From contig CAVYQL010000004.1 in the NCBI GenBank assembly GCA_963770645.1, positions 1,240,001 to 1,304,000 on the forward strand: a stretch of DNA of 64,000 bases, in the 5' to 3' direction. Positions within the stretch are counted from its first letter, which is position 1. Every line of letters begins with the position of its first letter. The translations under genes and the position numbers were made by a program. Below are positions 54,712 to 63,264 of this stretch, piece after piece. The notes beneath the pieces were generated by a model, which was not told the DNA's origin, made no database searches, and saw only the letters and a program-made list of their open reading frames with translations. This DNA is from Bog-473 sp963770645. GTDB lineage: Bacteria; Actinomycetota; Acidimicrobiia; Acidimicrobiales; RAAP-2.

Positions 54712-55878
54712 GTGAACCGAGTCGAACATCTCGCCCGCGCGTACTGGTTCGACCTGCTGATCGCGCTGGTGGCATTCGTGGCGATGCTCGACGTGGTTCT
54801 CGGACGCGGTTCGTCCGGAGCTCCGACAACGACGCTGTGGTTCTGTCTTCCCGCGCTCGCGATCCTGGTGCTTCCCCTGTTCGCGCGGCGATGGTTTCCG
54901 TTTGCGGGACCGGCGGGATACTGGATTTTGGCTGCGGGTATCTCGTTCGTCGACCCTCTGTTGATCCCGTATCCCAACTCCCTCTTCCTGATCGGGCTGG
55001 TCGCTGCATTCCTACTCGGGAACCTTCGGGACCTCCGACGGGCCGGCCTCGGACTCGCGATCGTGGTCGGCGCTTCGACGACCCTCGTCTACAACATCCC
55101 CGGAGTCTCGGTCGATCAGCTCGTCTTCATTCCCGTCGACTTCGCCGTGGCGTGGATTGCAGGCCTAGCCGTCCGCGCGCGGGTCGAGCAGGCCGAGGTG
55201 GCGGAATCACATGCGACCCAGGCCGAGCAGGAGCGGGATGCAGCTGCGCGCGTCGCCGTGGCCGAGGAGCGGGCGCGCATCGCGCGCGAGCTACATGACA
55301 TCGTCGCGCACGCCGTCAGCGTCATGGTGCTGCAAGTCGGCGCCGTCAGGCACCAGCTTCCCGACGCGATGGCCGAGGATCGCAATGCGCTCAGGAGTGT
55401 CGAGCAGGCCGGGCGCGGAGCACTGGCGGAGATGCGCCGTCTGCTCAGTGTGATGCGCCGTGACGGCGACGGCGTCGAGCTCGCACCTCAGCCCGGCCTT
55501 GACGGGCTCGACTCGTTGGTGCAAGAAATCGGCCGCGCCGGGCTCCCCGTCGAGCTGCACCTCGATGGGGAGCGTTTCCCGCTCCCACCAGGGATTGACC
55601 TCTCTGCGTATCGGATCGTTCAGGAGGGTCTCACCAACGCGCTCAAGCACGCCCGCGCCAGCCACGCGGAGGTCACCGTCCGGTATGGGCCCGACGAGGT
55701 AGAGATCGAGGTGCACGACGACGGGACCGGCGCGACGCCGAGCGACGGCTACGGCCACGGACTGATCGGCATCCGCGAGCGCGTTAGACTCTACGGCGGC
55801 GAGATGACCGCAGGCAGGACAAACGGCGGCGGGTTCACGCTCAGCACCCGCCTGCCACTCACCTCAGACCGGCCATGA
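54712..55878 (+). CDS. NarL-type sensor histidine kinase
   Basis: 388 residues. Five or six N-terminal membrane segments with no large extracytoplasmic domain, a coiled coil (RARVEQAEVAESHATQAEQE), HisKA_3 with the phospho-acceptor His195 in ARELHDIVAHAVSVMVLQVG, and an HATPase with YRIVQEGLTNALKHA (N box) and HDDGTGATPSDGYGHGLIGI (G boxes). Intramembrane sensing is typical of this group, often for cell-envelope stress. It overlaps the regulator gene by 4 bp. Confidence 0.92.
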   Translation: MNRVEHLARAYWFDLLIALVAFVAMLDVVLGRGSSGAPTTTLWFCLPALAILVLPLFARRWFPFAGPAGYWILAAGISFVDPLLIPYPNSLFLIGLVAAFLLGNLRDLRRAGLGLAIVVGASTTLVYNIPGVSVDQLVFIPVDFAVAWIAGLAVRARVEQAEVAESHATQAEQERDAAARVAVAEERARIARELHDIVAHAVSVMVLQVGAVRHQLPDAMAEDRNALRSVEQAGRGALAEMRRLLSVMRRDGDGVELAPQPGLDGLDSLVQEIGRAGLPVELHLDGERFPLPPGIDLSAYRIVQEGLTNALKHARASHAEVTVRYGPDEVEIEVHDDGTGATPSDGYGHGLIGIRERVRLYGGEMTAGRTNGGGFTLSTRLPLTSDRP

Positions 55879-56519
55879 CGATCCGAGTCCTCATCGCCGA
55901 CGACCAGTCCATGGTCCGCGCCGGCTTCCGAATGCTGCTCGCCGGCGAACAGGACATGGAAGTCGTCGCCGAAGCAAGCAACGGACTCGAAGCGGTGGCC
56001 ATGGCAGCGCGGTATGACCCGACCGTGATCCTGATGGACATTCGCATGCCAGAGCTCGATGGGCTCCAGGCCACTCGCCGGATCCTCGCCGCCGACAACA
56101 CAGCGCGTATCCTGATCCTCACTACCTTCGGACTCGAAGAATACGTCTACGAAGCCCTCAGCGCCGGCGCGAGCGGATTTGTACTCAAAGACGATCCCCC
56201 CGAACAGCTGATCGAGGCTGTCCGCACCGTCGCCGCTGGGGATGCGCTCCTCTCACCCGCGATCACCAAACAAGTGATCAAGAAATTCACAAGCATCCCT
56301 CGCCACGAGCCGCCGAAGGAACTTGACGGGCTCACCGCACGCGAGCAAGACATTCTTCGGCTCATCGCCCAGGGCCTTTCCAACGCAGAGATTGGCGCGG
56401 AGCTCTACATCAGCGAGACGACCGTCAAGACCCACGTCACGCATGTCCTCCAGAAACTCGGCCTCCGCGACCGCGTCCAAGTCGTCGTGCTCGCATACCA
56501 AACCGGGTTCGTAACGTGA
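55875..56519 (+). CDS. NarL/LuxR-family response regulator
   Basis: 214 residues. Receiver: IRVLIADDQSMVRAGFRMLL, VILMDIRMPELDGL (phospho-Asp55), ILTTFGLEEYVYEAL and VLKDDPPEQLIEAV. The LuxR-type HTH is LTAREQDILRLIAQGLSNAEIGAELYISE (in parts). It pairs with the kinase and probably binds the palindrome at 54661-54678. Confidence 0.93.
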   Translation: MTIRVLIADDQSMVRAGFRMLLAGEQDMEVVAEASNGLEAVAMAARYDPTVILMDIRMPELDGLQATRRILAADNTARILILTTFGLEEYVYEALSAGASGFVLKDDPPEQLIEAVRTVAAGDALLSPAITKQVIKKFTSIPRHEPPKELDGLTAREQDILRLIAQGLSNAEIGAELYISETTVKTHVTHVLQKLGLRDRVQVVVLAYQTGFVT

Positions 56520-56886
56520 GCCACGCCCACCTAGTCTCACTGCGGTCACAAGTGTGGCTGCCGCCGTTGCATCGATCCGCGCCGCAGGACCATCTCGGAG
56601 GCGCTTCCGTGCGTCTCCGGAGGAGCCGTTCTGAACGCGGAAAACGACAAAGTGGGGATTCGGGTGGATGCGGAGGTGGCTCCGCCTGACGCGAGATGCG
56701 TCCCTGGGCCGGCAATGAGGCTTAGTCCCATACCTTGACCTTCGACCAGTTGAGCCCATCTGGTGGGAGGTCTAGGCCGCCTGCCGCAAGGTGGCGGATA
56801 AAAGAATTGCCTCGGTAGAGACGCCCGGTTCGCCGGCTCGGGGTGCATATTCGACGAGGCCATGCCAGCGGAAAGACGCCCGGCGG
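56520..56886. other. Gene-free stretch
   Basis: No gene with a recognisable product is seen between the response regulator and the second recombinase module. Reading frames are short and lack ribosome-binding sites. Confidence 0.5.
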
Positions 56887-56898
56887 TCTACCGTTGGG
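56887..56898 (+). promoter_or_regulatory. Shared upstream motif, second copy
   Basis: TCTACCGTTGGG, identical to 8654-8665, lies 4 bp before the GTG at 56903. Conservation across two diverged module copies supports a promoter (leaderless -10 in TCTACC) or a recombination-related site. Confidence 0.4.
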
Positions 56899-56902
56899 TA
56901 AC

Positions 56903-57442
56903 GTGGCTGGGAAGCAGCGGCGTCCGACCCGAGACGATCGAGCGGAAGTTGTCCGTTCGGTGCTGGCCGACCTGAGCTCGGGTCAAGAGTTCGACACAAT
57001 CATCGAGCGGCTCGCCGTCCTGCACCCCAAGAACAACACCTTTCCCGCAGAGGAGCTCCTCGAGCTGGCGGCCGACGCCATCGAGGAGTCGAGCGCCACC
57101 CGATCTCATCCGATCGCCTACGAACGGATCCGTGAGAACTATCTGCCCGAACGAGTCTTCCGGGGCAAGGTGGAACACCACCGGAGCCACTACGCGCTGA
57201 GTGCGGCGGCCATGATCCGAGGCGGCGTGTACCCCGACCTCCTCGATGAGGTCGGGTGGTGGCACAACGACGATCTGTGGTTCTACGCCTTTTTCGCTCT
57301 TGTGATCTATATGCGGATCGCCGTAGAGCGTGGTGCGCGGTCGTTCGAGGAGCTGGCTCGAGCTCTGGCCCGCGCGGCGGGGTGTAGCGCTCGACCAGTA
57401 GCTGGGTCTCATCCGCCGGCCACGAAGGCGACGACGACATAG
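56903..57442 (+). CDS. Uncharacterised helical protein of a recombinase-linked module, copy 2
   Basis: 179 residues from GTG 56903. Shares with 8669-9172 the blocks LAVLHPKNNTFPAEELLELAADAIEES (in parts), FRGKVEHHRSHYALSAAAMIRGG and VYPDLLDE, then a W/F/Y-rich helix DDLWFYAFFALVIYMRIAVE; identity is roughly half of positions. Its 3' end overlaps the convergent recombinase by 34 bp. No known domain is recognised. Constant pairing with the recombinase suggests an accessory or control role, which is inference. Confidence 0.72.
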   Translation: MAGKQRRPTRDDRAEVVRSVLADLSSGQEFDTIIERLAVLHPKNNTFPAEELLELAADAIEESSATRSHPIAYERIRENYLPERVFRGKVEHHRSHYALSAAAMIRGGVYPDLLDEVGWWHNDDLWFYAFFALVIYMRIAVERGARSFEELARALARAAGCSARPVAGSHPPATKATTT

Positions 57443-58317
57443 GCGGCATGGCGGTCGAAGTTCTCCCGCCGGCGGTCACAGATGGTGGTCGTCCTCGGAT
57501 CGGCATGGCGGGCGGCGAGTTGGACGTCACGCAGCGGTACTCCGGCATCGAGGGCGGCCATGATGAAGGCAGCCCTCAGCATGTGGGGATGGACGATCCC
57601 CAGCCCGGCCTTTTTGCCGATGGATCGGACCCAGCGGTGGGCTGTACGCCGGTCGAGTCGTTCGCCGTCTTGTCGATGCAAGATCGGGCCCTCGCATCGC
57701 TCACCGAGCACGAGGTCAATCGTGCGAGCCACCCGTGGGACGAGGGGGATGACGGCGGGCTTGTTGCCCTTGCCGATGATGCGCAGCGTCCGATGGCCTC
57801 GGTCGAATCCCAGATCCTGCGCGTCGGTGGCACAGGCCTCGCTCACTCGAAGCCCATTGAGGCCGAGGAGCACCGCCAGGGCGGCATGATCGCGGTCGTA
57901 GCGCTCGGCGGTGAACAAGAAGGTCCCGAGCTCAGCGCGATCGAGGCCGCGGCCCTCGCTCGGGTAGACCTTGGGGCGGCGGACGTACTGGGCCGGGTTG
58001 GCACTGATCCTGCCGTCGATGTGGGCGAAGCGATAGAGGCCGCAGATGGTCGAGAGCCGCCGATCGATGGTCGAGGCGGCCAATCCCCGCTCTTCGCTGG
58101 CCGCCCGCCACAGCTCGATGTGGGCCCGCTTGGCCTCGAGAACCCCGAGCCCGACACTGTCGCACCATTCGAAGTAGCTGCGCAGGTCGAAGCGGTAGGT
58201 CTCGAGGGTGCGTCCGCTGTAGCGGGCCAGGAAGGCTGCTGCGGCCAGGTGGGCTTCTTCGAACGGGCTCGCTGTGGCGCTTACCAGCACGGCGGTGTTT
58301 ACATTCGCTGTGGTCAT
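57409..58317 (-). CDS. XerC-like tyrosine recombinase with Cys at the active-site Tyr position
   Basis: 302 residues from ATG 58317, preceded by a strong AAGGAGGAAG. The core-binding domain (residues 15-110) has SGRTLETYRFDLRSYFEWC. In the catalytic domain R157 lies in LNGLRVSEACA, K186 in IGKGNKPAVIPL, H245/R248 in HPHMLRAAF and H271 in ARHADPRTT. The position of the nucleophile, TTTIxDRRRENFDRHAA, is Cys280 (codon TGT, 57478-57480), while the truncated paralogue has Tyr (TAT). It is probably catalytically impaired unless Cys or nearby Tyr293 substitutes. Convergent with the helical protein gene. Confidence 0.85.
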   Translation of the reverse strand: MTTANVNTAVLVSATASPFEEAHLAAAAFLARYSGRTLETYRFDLRSYFEWCDSVGLGVLEAKRAHIELWRAASEERGLAASTIDRRLSTICGLYRFAHIDGRISANPAQYVRRPKVYPSEGRGLDRAELGTFLFTAERYDRDHAALAVLLGLNGLRVSEACATDAQDLGFDRGHRTLRIIGKGNKPAVIPLVPRVARTIDLVLGERCEGPILHRQDGERLDRRTAHRWVRSIGKKAGLGIVHPHMLRAAFIMAALDAGVPLRDVQLAARHADPRTTTICDRRRENFDRHAAYVVVAFVAGG

Positions 58318-58391
58318 CGTCTTCCTCCTTGTAGCGAAGAAGACAGCGAACACCCGGTCATGCTCCATCGTCTTTCGGGCACAATGAGAAG

Positions 58392-58598
58392 GTGGAACTT
58401 GTGGGGCCACCAGTGCCTGAATGCTCGAATTGTGGAGAACCGCGAGACGGCGGGGTCTTCAGCGACGACGGAGACGTCTACCTCTGTCCGAAGTGCCTGG
58501 CGTTCCATGATGAGTACTTCAGGATCATGGCCAAGATCGACGCTGATATGAAGGCGTTCAACTTGAAGGACGTCCACGGCGACGGATCTCCCGCATAA
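58392..58598 (+). CDS. Small zinc-ribbon-like protein
   Basis: 68 residues from GTG 58392. Two CxxC knuckles (PECSNCGEP and VYLCPKCLAFH) 20 residues apart suggest one zinc ion, followed by a charged helix. Divergent from the recombinase with 74 bp between starts. Its stop is 9 bp before the IS110 right-end motif, so the element inserted just behind it. Function unknown. Confidence 0.6.
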   Translation: MELVGPPVPECSNCGEPRDGGVFSDDGDVYLCPKCLAFHDEYFRIMAKIDADMKAFNLKDVHGDGSPA

Positions 58599-58718
58599 CC
58601 GGCGACGCTCCTATCAGTTGTCAAGCCCTTTTTTTGCGAACAGCGGACAGAACAGTGATGAGTCACTCGAGTGAGGACATGCTCTTATTAGGTCACGCGT
58701 TCACAGAGCGTTGTCCCA

Positions 58719-58792
58719 GACCGTGGGCCGGCGAGTCGCCGGAAAGTCAGCCCCAAAGGACGACAGTTAGGGGGTGAGCCAGACCCACGGTC
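58719..58792 (-). ncRNA. Candidate structured RNA at the 3' side of IS110 copy 2
   Basis: GACCGTGGG (58719-58727) pairs perfectly with CCCACGGTC (58784-58792), enclosing a hairpin CCGGCGA-G-TCGCCGG (58728-58742) and an unpaired segment. It sits between the transposase stop and the conserved right end. IS110 elements are known to carry a bridge RNA in their noncoding ends (3' side in the IS1111 group). GGCTGAC within it also occurs in the 4398-4495 structure. The RNA identity is a hypothesis. Confidence 0.4.
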
Positions 58793-58799
58793 CGAGGAT

Positions 58800-59849
58800 T
58801 CAGCCGCGAGGCAGGTAGCGGTAGAGCTCGCGGGCGACATAGCGCTTGAGGAGGCGGATGACGTCTCGCTTGGAGCATCCTTCCTTCACTTTGCGCTCGA
58901 AGTAGGCGGTGGTCTGTGGGTCATGTGCGATGCGGACCATGACGATGCGCCACAGCGCGCTGTTGGCCTGGCGGTCACCTCCGCGGTCGAGTCGATAGCG
59001 ACCGGTGCTCTTGCCCGATGAGGCCGGGATGGGGGCGGCACCGCACAGATGGGCCCAGGCGGCCTCTGAATGGAGGCGTTGGGGGTTGTCCCCGGCGCTG
59101 ACCAACAGAGCGGCCGCGGTGTCAGGCCCGACGCCGAAACGGGCCAGTAGCTCGGGTGCAGTGATCTTGAGGAGCACCTCGATGCGCTCGTCGAGCTCGG
59201 CGATCTCGTCTTCCAGTCCTTGGATGCGGCGGGCCAACGAACACAACGATGCCTTGTGGGCGACAAGCACCGGATCTCCTGTGCGCGACGGCCGGAGCCT
59301 CGCCGCCTCGCTCACCAGTGCGCTCACGCTCAAGCCCCTCAGGCGACAACGCAGCTGGTCTGGCGCGGTGATCACCAGGTGGCGCATCTGCGTCAGCGCC
59401 TTGACCCTGGCCCCTCGGGCCGATCGCTTGGCGACAATGAGGACCCGGATGGCCTCGCCGTCCCCGTCCTTGGACTTAGAGATGCTCTTGGCCCGGCCAC
59501 CGAGAGCGGCTCGAGCGGCCTCGACGGCGTCGAGGGGATCTGATTTGCCCGAACGACGACGCTCGGCCCGGTTTGGCCGGTCGACCTCGATCACCTCGAC
59601 GTCTGCTCGGCGCAGGAACCGGGCCAGGCCCGCGCCATACGAGCCCGTGCCCTCAACCCCGACCTTGGTCAACACACCGAAGCTCTCCAACCAGGCAAGC
59701 AGCGCCTTGTAGCCGGCCGGGTCCGTGTCGAAGCGTTCCGTGCCAAGAAGTGCTCCGAGCGGGTCCAGGGCGGCAGCGACATGGACGTCGAGGTGAGTGT
59801 CAACGCCACCGGTCACACCGCGCGCAGCTTCTACGATGGTCATGGTCAT
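58800..59849 (-). CDS. IS110-family transposase, copy 2
   Basis: 349 residues from ATG 59849 (AGAAGGG upstream, matching copy 1). RuvC-like domain: GGVDTHLDVHVAAALD, GVEGTGSYGAGL and VDRPNRAERRRSGKSDPLDA. The C-terminal domain has FGVGPDTAAALLVSAGDNP and IPASSGKSTGRYRL with the catalytic Ser. Intact and the right length. It shares about half its residues with 3223-4281, so the two arrived separately rather than by recent duplication. Confidence 0.93.
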   Translation of the reverse strand: MTMTIVEAARGVTGGVDTHLDVHVAAALDPLGALLGTERFDTDPAGYKALLAWLESFGVLTKVGVEGTGSYGAGLARFLRRADVEVIEVDRPNRAERRRSGKSDPLDAVEAARAALGGRAKSISKSKDGDGEAIRVLIVAKRSARGARVKALTQMRHLVITAPDQLRCRLRGLSVSALVSEAARLRPSRTGDPVLVAHKASLCSLARRIQGLEDEIAELDERIEVLLKITAPELLARFGVGPDTAAALLVSAGDNPQRLHSEAAWAHLCGAAPIPASSGKSTGRYRLDRGGDRQANSALWRIVMVRIAHDPQTTAYFERKVKEGCSKRDVIRLLKRYVARELYRYLPRG

Positions 59850-60077
59850 CCCTTCTCTAAACGGTGTTAGGGATGGCACGGCCGTTCCGGATCGGAGCGA
59901 CGGGCGGTCCGGGTTGTTCTAGCAACCCAGACCAATCACCCCAACTCGGAGACGGGACGTGCCGCTATCAATGTGCGAGACAGGTTGAACCTGCCGGCAC
60001 CCCCGAAACTATTTTGGACCCGCAACGCAGCGGTGGATCCCGCAGAGCATTGTCACTGTTCGGGGGCAGGGGCTCCT
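59850..60077 (-). ncRNA. IS110 copy 2 leader with several hairpins, candidate bridge RNA region
   Basis: No gene is present. Visible stems are GGGTTG-TTCTAG-CAACCC (59911-59928), GTGCCG (59959-59964) with CGGCAC (59995-60000), and inside the latter CAGGTT-G-AACCTG (59981-59993). Nested and tandem stem-loops upstream of an IS110 transposase are where the bridge RNA of IS621-type elements lies. Whether this RNA is made is unknown. Confidence 0.4.
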
Positions 60078-60154
60078 GGATCCTCGCTGGTCGGTTCTAC
60101 TCTCAATCCTCGTCACCTGCGGGAGTTAGGAACTGATTTGCCAGACCGATCCAA

Positions 60155-60532
60155 TCAGGACTGCTTGATGTACCAGCCGAGCGTCGACCTGACCTGATTG
60201 ATCTGGATGCCTTCCCCGCGAATCTCTTTGATCAGAGGCATCATCCGTTCTCGGCTCAAGGTCACGAACCGACATCCAGGGGTCCCCACCGCCCTCAGGA
60301 CGATGCTTCGCTCTCCACACTCTACGGATGAGATGTCACACCACTTGGCAAACCACCAGTGATTCGACGGCTCGCGCTCGACAAAGCGAGACAGCATGCG
60401 TTTGAGCACGCGTGAACGGACGTCGACTGTGATGCCCTCTACTCCGGTTGATAGTGAGGCAAGGGGCCAAGACACGCTCAACGTGCCCGCCCTTGCAGGA
60501 AAGGACGCGCCGCCGTGAATCGGATGCCTCAT
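60155..60532 (-). CDS. Hypothetical protein, possible PH-like fold
   Basis: About 125 residues from ATG 60532 (60598 is possible). Not recognised. VEGITVDVRSRVLKRMLSR, HWWFAKWCDISSVECGER and SIVLRAVGTPGCRFVTLSRERM read as alternating strands ending in a helix (MMPLIKEIRGEGI), in the style of bacterial PH-like domain proteins. Base composition is lower in GC than its neighbours, in keeping with acquired sequence beside the IS110. Confidence 0.5.
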   Translation of the reverse strand: MRHPIHGGASFPARAGTLSVSWPLASLSTGVEGITVDVRSRVLKRMLSRFVEREPSNHWWFAKWCDISSVECGERSIVLRAVGTPGCRFVTLSRERMMPLIKEIRGEGIQINQVRSTLGWYIKQS

Positions 60533-60613
60533 GGGCCCAAGAGTACGTCCGATGTGCAGCACCCTCCCGGCGAAGTGAGGCACCCTGACGGCACCCATGG
60601 GTACGATTGCGGC

Positions 60614-61123
60614 ATGACTCGGGCTGTTGTCGTTGGGAACGGCGGCGGCGGCAAATCAACCCTCGCTCGCGCCCTCGCTGAGCGTCACAACCTGGCGTGG
60701 TGTTCGGTCGATCAGATTCAGTGGGCTCCGGGTTGGGAGCGTGCGCCCGAGGATCTCGTAGCGGAGCACATTCGTTCGGTGATGGCTAGTGATCGTTGGA
60801 TTATCGACGGTTGGGGGCCTTGGCCATCGATTGAAGAACGCATGGAACTGTCGGACACTCTCATATTTGTGGACCTGCCTTTGTGGATGCATTTCTGGCT
60901 CGCCGCGGAGCGCCAAATTTCTATCGCCCGCGGCCAACCACGAAGCGATCCTGTCGAAGGATGCGACGACCTGGCAATAACGAGGCGCCTCTTCGAAACA
61001 ATCTGGCACGTTGATCAGATCCTAAAGCCGCAGCTCTTGGAGCTCGTGGATCGGTATGCGGCAGGACGCGACTATCACCACGTCACGACACTCGAACAGC
61101 TCGAAGAGTTGGCCGCCGCGTAG
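60614..61123 (+). CDS. Small P-loop NTPase (topology-modulation/adenylate-kinase-like)
   Basis: 169 residues from ATG 60614. Walker A is GNGGGGKSTLARALAERHN at the very N terminus, followed by CSVDQIQWAPGWERAP and WIIDGWGPWPSIEERM, LIFVDLPLWMHFWLAAERQ and a basic stretch. This is the FlaR/topology-modulation family layout: a tiny nucleotide-binding kinase-like protein of unknown substrate. Monocistronic. Confidence 0.8.
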   Translation: MTRAVVVGNGGGGKSTLARALAERHNLAWCSVDQIQWAPGWERAPEDLVAEHIRSVMASDRWIIDGWGPWPSIEERMELSDTLIFVDLPLWMHFWLAAERQISIARGQPRSDPVEGCDDLAITRRLFETIWHVDQILKPQLLELVDRYAAGRDYHHVTTLEQLEELAAA

Positions 61124-61189
61124 GTCTCGACGATGGCAGCGCCTATCTCCGACAGCCACGAGTGATGAGGGCAACCTGTCCCTTCGCGT

Positions 61190-61750
61190 GTGACCACGGG
61201 TCACCATAGATCCGTGGCAAGCCGCTGGTTTCTCATCGTCCGCGATGGGTCCTGCCCTGAATGCGGACTGGTCGCCTCTTCGGTGGCAGAGGGCGACCTC
61301 GGTACCGCCATCCTCGGGGGAGCACGACAGTGGGACGACCTGCTCAGCCGACTCAGCGACACGCCATCGCTCTCGGCTCGTCCCGCGCCCGGGGTGTGGT
61401 CGGCACTTGAGTACGCATGTCATGTCCGTGACACGCTGACACTCTTTGCCGATCGCATACAGCTCGCGATCGACATCGAGAATCCGCACTTCGAGTATCA
61501 AGACCAGGAGGCTGCCGTCGTAAGTCGTCGATATAACGACGCAGATTCACAAGAGGTAGCTGCCGCTATCTTTGCCAATGCCGACCGTTTCGCCCGGGTG
61601 CTGGATACGTTGCCGACGGGTGCCTGGGTGCGTGGGGGGACCCGGCTGGAGGATGAGTTCTTCGATATCGCCCTACTCGCGCGGTTCGCTCTCCACGAGG
61701 TTCTCCATCATCGAGTCGATGCCGAGCATTCCGCGCTCGCCAATGGCTGA
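61190..61750 (+). CDS. DinB-family four-helix protein
   Basis: 186 residues from GTG 61190. PAPGVWSALEYACHVRDTLTLFADRI carries the first conserved His, RYNDADSQEVAAAIFANADRFARVL follows, and FALHEVLHHRVDAE gives the metal-binding His pair. DinB/YfiT-like proteins bind a metal and often use a low-molecular-weight thiol. The N terminus has CPECG, an extra cysteine pair. It follows the P-loop gene by 66 bp on the same strand. Confidence 0.8.
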   Translation: MTTGHHRSVASRWFLIVRDGSCPECGLVASSVAEGDLGTAILGGARQWDDLLSRLSDTPSLSARPAPGVWSALEYACHVRDTLTLFADRIQLAIDIENPHFEYQDQEAAVVSRRYNDADSQEVAAAIFANADRFARVLDTLPTGAWVRGGTRLEDEFFDIALLARFALHEVLHHRVDAEHSALANG

Positions 61751-61786
61751 ACCTGAGGACCGTCCACTACCCGGCGGATGGGGGCA

Positions 61787-62338
61787 CTAGGTCCAGATCG
61801 GGCCGACCGTGGCAGCTGCGATTCTGATTGCGCTTGCATCAAGAGTGGTGCAGGTTTCGGGAAGGTCAGCAGCAGGCCAGGCAACCCAAAACTCCAGATC
61901 ACCTTCGGGCGGCAGATCAACCATGAATCGATGCTCCGCCACATAGGTGCCGCCGCCTCCGCCCAAACTTTCCAGATGCCCTTCTGTGCCCGGCCCGTCA
62001 AGGTTGCGGTACGACGAGCCGTCGGCGAATCGCACGCCGAAGAGGACGACGCCTGTCGGCACGGACTCTTCGCCTATCGAAGCCGAGAACCTGGGAAAGT
62101 TGAACCCACGAGGACCCCGGCCACTGACTAGGGGCCGTCGCAAATGGGCGACAACGCCAAAGGTCACAACCAGCGGATAGGCAACGACGTTCCGCAAGAG
62201 GACGGCGCCGTCTGACGAACGACCGAGCATTACATCGGTGACTACCGTCTTCCCGAAGCTCTCGTCCCACGGAAGAGCTGAGCGTGGCTGCCGTTCGAAC
62301 TCAGGCGTCGAGACCTCGATTGGGGAAAAGAAATCCAC
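61787..62338 (-). CDS. Hypothetical protein
   Basis: 183 residues, no family recognised. Mostly beta-strand with LRNVVAYPLVVTFGVVAHL, VVLFGVRFADGSSYRNLDG and EGDLEFWVAWPAADLPE, ending in LDASAIRIAAATVGPIW. This resembles a small group of actinobacterial proteins describing a beta-sandwich. No signal peptide or membrane segment. It is convergent with the DinB gene and divergent from the YcxB-like gene. Confidence 0.6.
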   Translation of the reverse strand: MDFFSPIEVSTPEFERQPRSALPWDESFGKTVVTDVMLGRSSDGAVLLRNVVAYPLVVTFGVVAHLRRPLVSGRGPRGFNFPRFSASIGEESVPTGVVLFGVRFADGSSYRNLDGPGTEGHLESLGGGGGTYVAEHRFMVDLPPEGDLEFWVAWPAADLPETCTTLDASAIRIAAATVGPIWT

Positions 62339-62429
62339 GTGGAACCCTACCCCTGGGTTCGGAAATTCCTGCCTCCTTCACTGGTAGGGGATACTCAGGT
62401 CTTGGTACGTCGAGGTCGAAAATAGGGAG

Positions 62430-62975
62430 ATGGAAGGGACCGGGAATTACCCACAGCCAGATTCGGCCGTCGAGGTCTCCTATACGCTCCAACGACCCGA
62501 GGCTAGGGCGGTGCTTCACGGCTTCTGGGGCAGGCGCCTCCTGCGACTCAGCCCAGCCTGCTTTATTCTCATTGCGGCCTACGTCCGGTTGGTTGGCCCT
62601 CCGTACTGGGTAAGTGTTCTAACCGGACTGCTTATATTCTCAGCCACGATCCTCGTGGTCATGGCCCTGTGGGACCAAAGCCAGTTGCCCTCGCTCTGTC
62701 GGCATGTGCACGTGAAGTGGAATCCCGTGGGGGTTCAGATTGACACTCCCTCCGGCACGTGGGGATACCACTGGGGGTCCGTACGCAGCTGCAAGGCGTC
62801 TCCTCGATTCGTCTCGATGCGCTTTGCCGATGGCAAATGGATTCACGTGCCTGCGAGGGCGTTCGCTTCCAGTTCTGACCGGGATCGGGTCCTCGGATTC
62901 GCGAGCAGGGCTAGTTTGATCGACGTTCAGGAGGGACCTGAGGAGCGGCAGACGGAGGCGCACGGGCGCCACTGA
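62430..62975 (+). CDS. YcxB-like membrane protein
   Basis: 181 residues. VEVSYTLQRPEARAVLHGFWG, two TM segments (RLSPACFILIAAYVRLVG; VLTGLLIFSATILVVMALW), then VQIDTPSGTWGYHWGSVRSC and FADGKWIHVPARAFASSSD. The order of a short cytoplasmic start, a TM pair and a PH-like tail is that of YcxB-like proteins. Function unknown. Confidence 0.68.
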   Translation: MEGTGNYPQPDSAVEVSYTLQRPEARAVLHGFWGRRLLRLSPACFILIAAYVRLVGPPYWVSVLTGLLIFSATILVVMALWDQSQLPSLCRHVHVKWNPVGVQIDTPSGTWGYHWGSVRSCKASPRFVSMRFADGKWIHVPARAFASSSDRDRVLGFASRASLIDVQEGPEERQTEAHGRH

Positions 62976-63264
62976 CCCGGCGTTAGGTGACACCCTTAAC
63001 CGGATGTCTGACGCGGGTTTTGGGGCACCCTTCGGACACGGATCCGTTAAACTGGTCCATCCACCGGATGCTCAGGCGGCCGATCCGACGAAACATTCAA
63101 ACCGCTTGCGGAGAACAAGCAAAGCAACCGGCCCTCAGAGCCCGAGAAGTGTATCCATGACACAAGCTCCGGCAATAGGCGACGGGGAATCATCGCTCTA
63201 GCAGTGGGTCACAACGACCTGAAAAATTGATTGCAACCTGGTTCGGGCGACTACTTCGCTGTCC
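62976..63264. other. Gene-free stretch
   Basis: No gene or recognisable structured element is seen between the YcxB-like gene and the convergent ABC permease. Confidence 0.45.

Larger units (their letters stand above)
58607..60077 (-). mobile_element. IS110-family insertion sequence, copy 2 (left bound uncertain)
   Basis: The right end is well supported: GCTCCTAT-N4-TGTCAAGCCC (58607-58628) matches copy 1 at 18 of 22 positions and includes TTGACA on the minus strand. It is followed by about 170 bp of structured noncoding sequence and the transposase gene. For the left end a GCTCCT at 60072-60077 is the only similar core seen. Alternatively the left end is nearer 59920, where GCCCGTCGCT (minus strand) is shared with the copy 1 leader. 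Confidence 0.5.
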
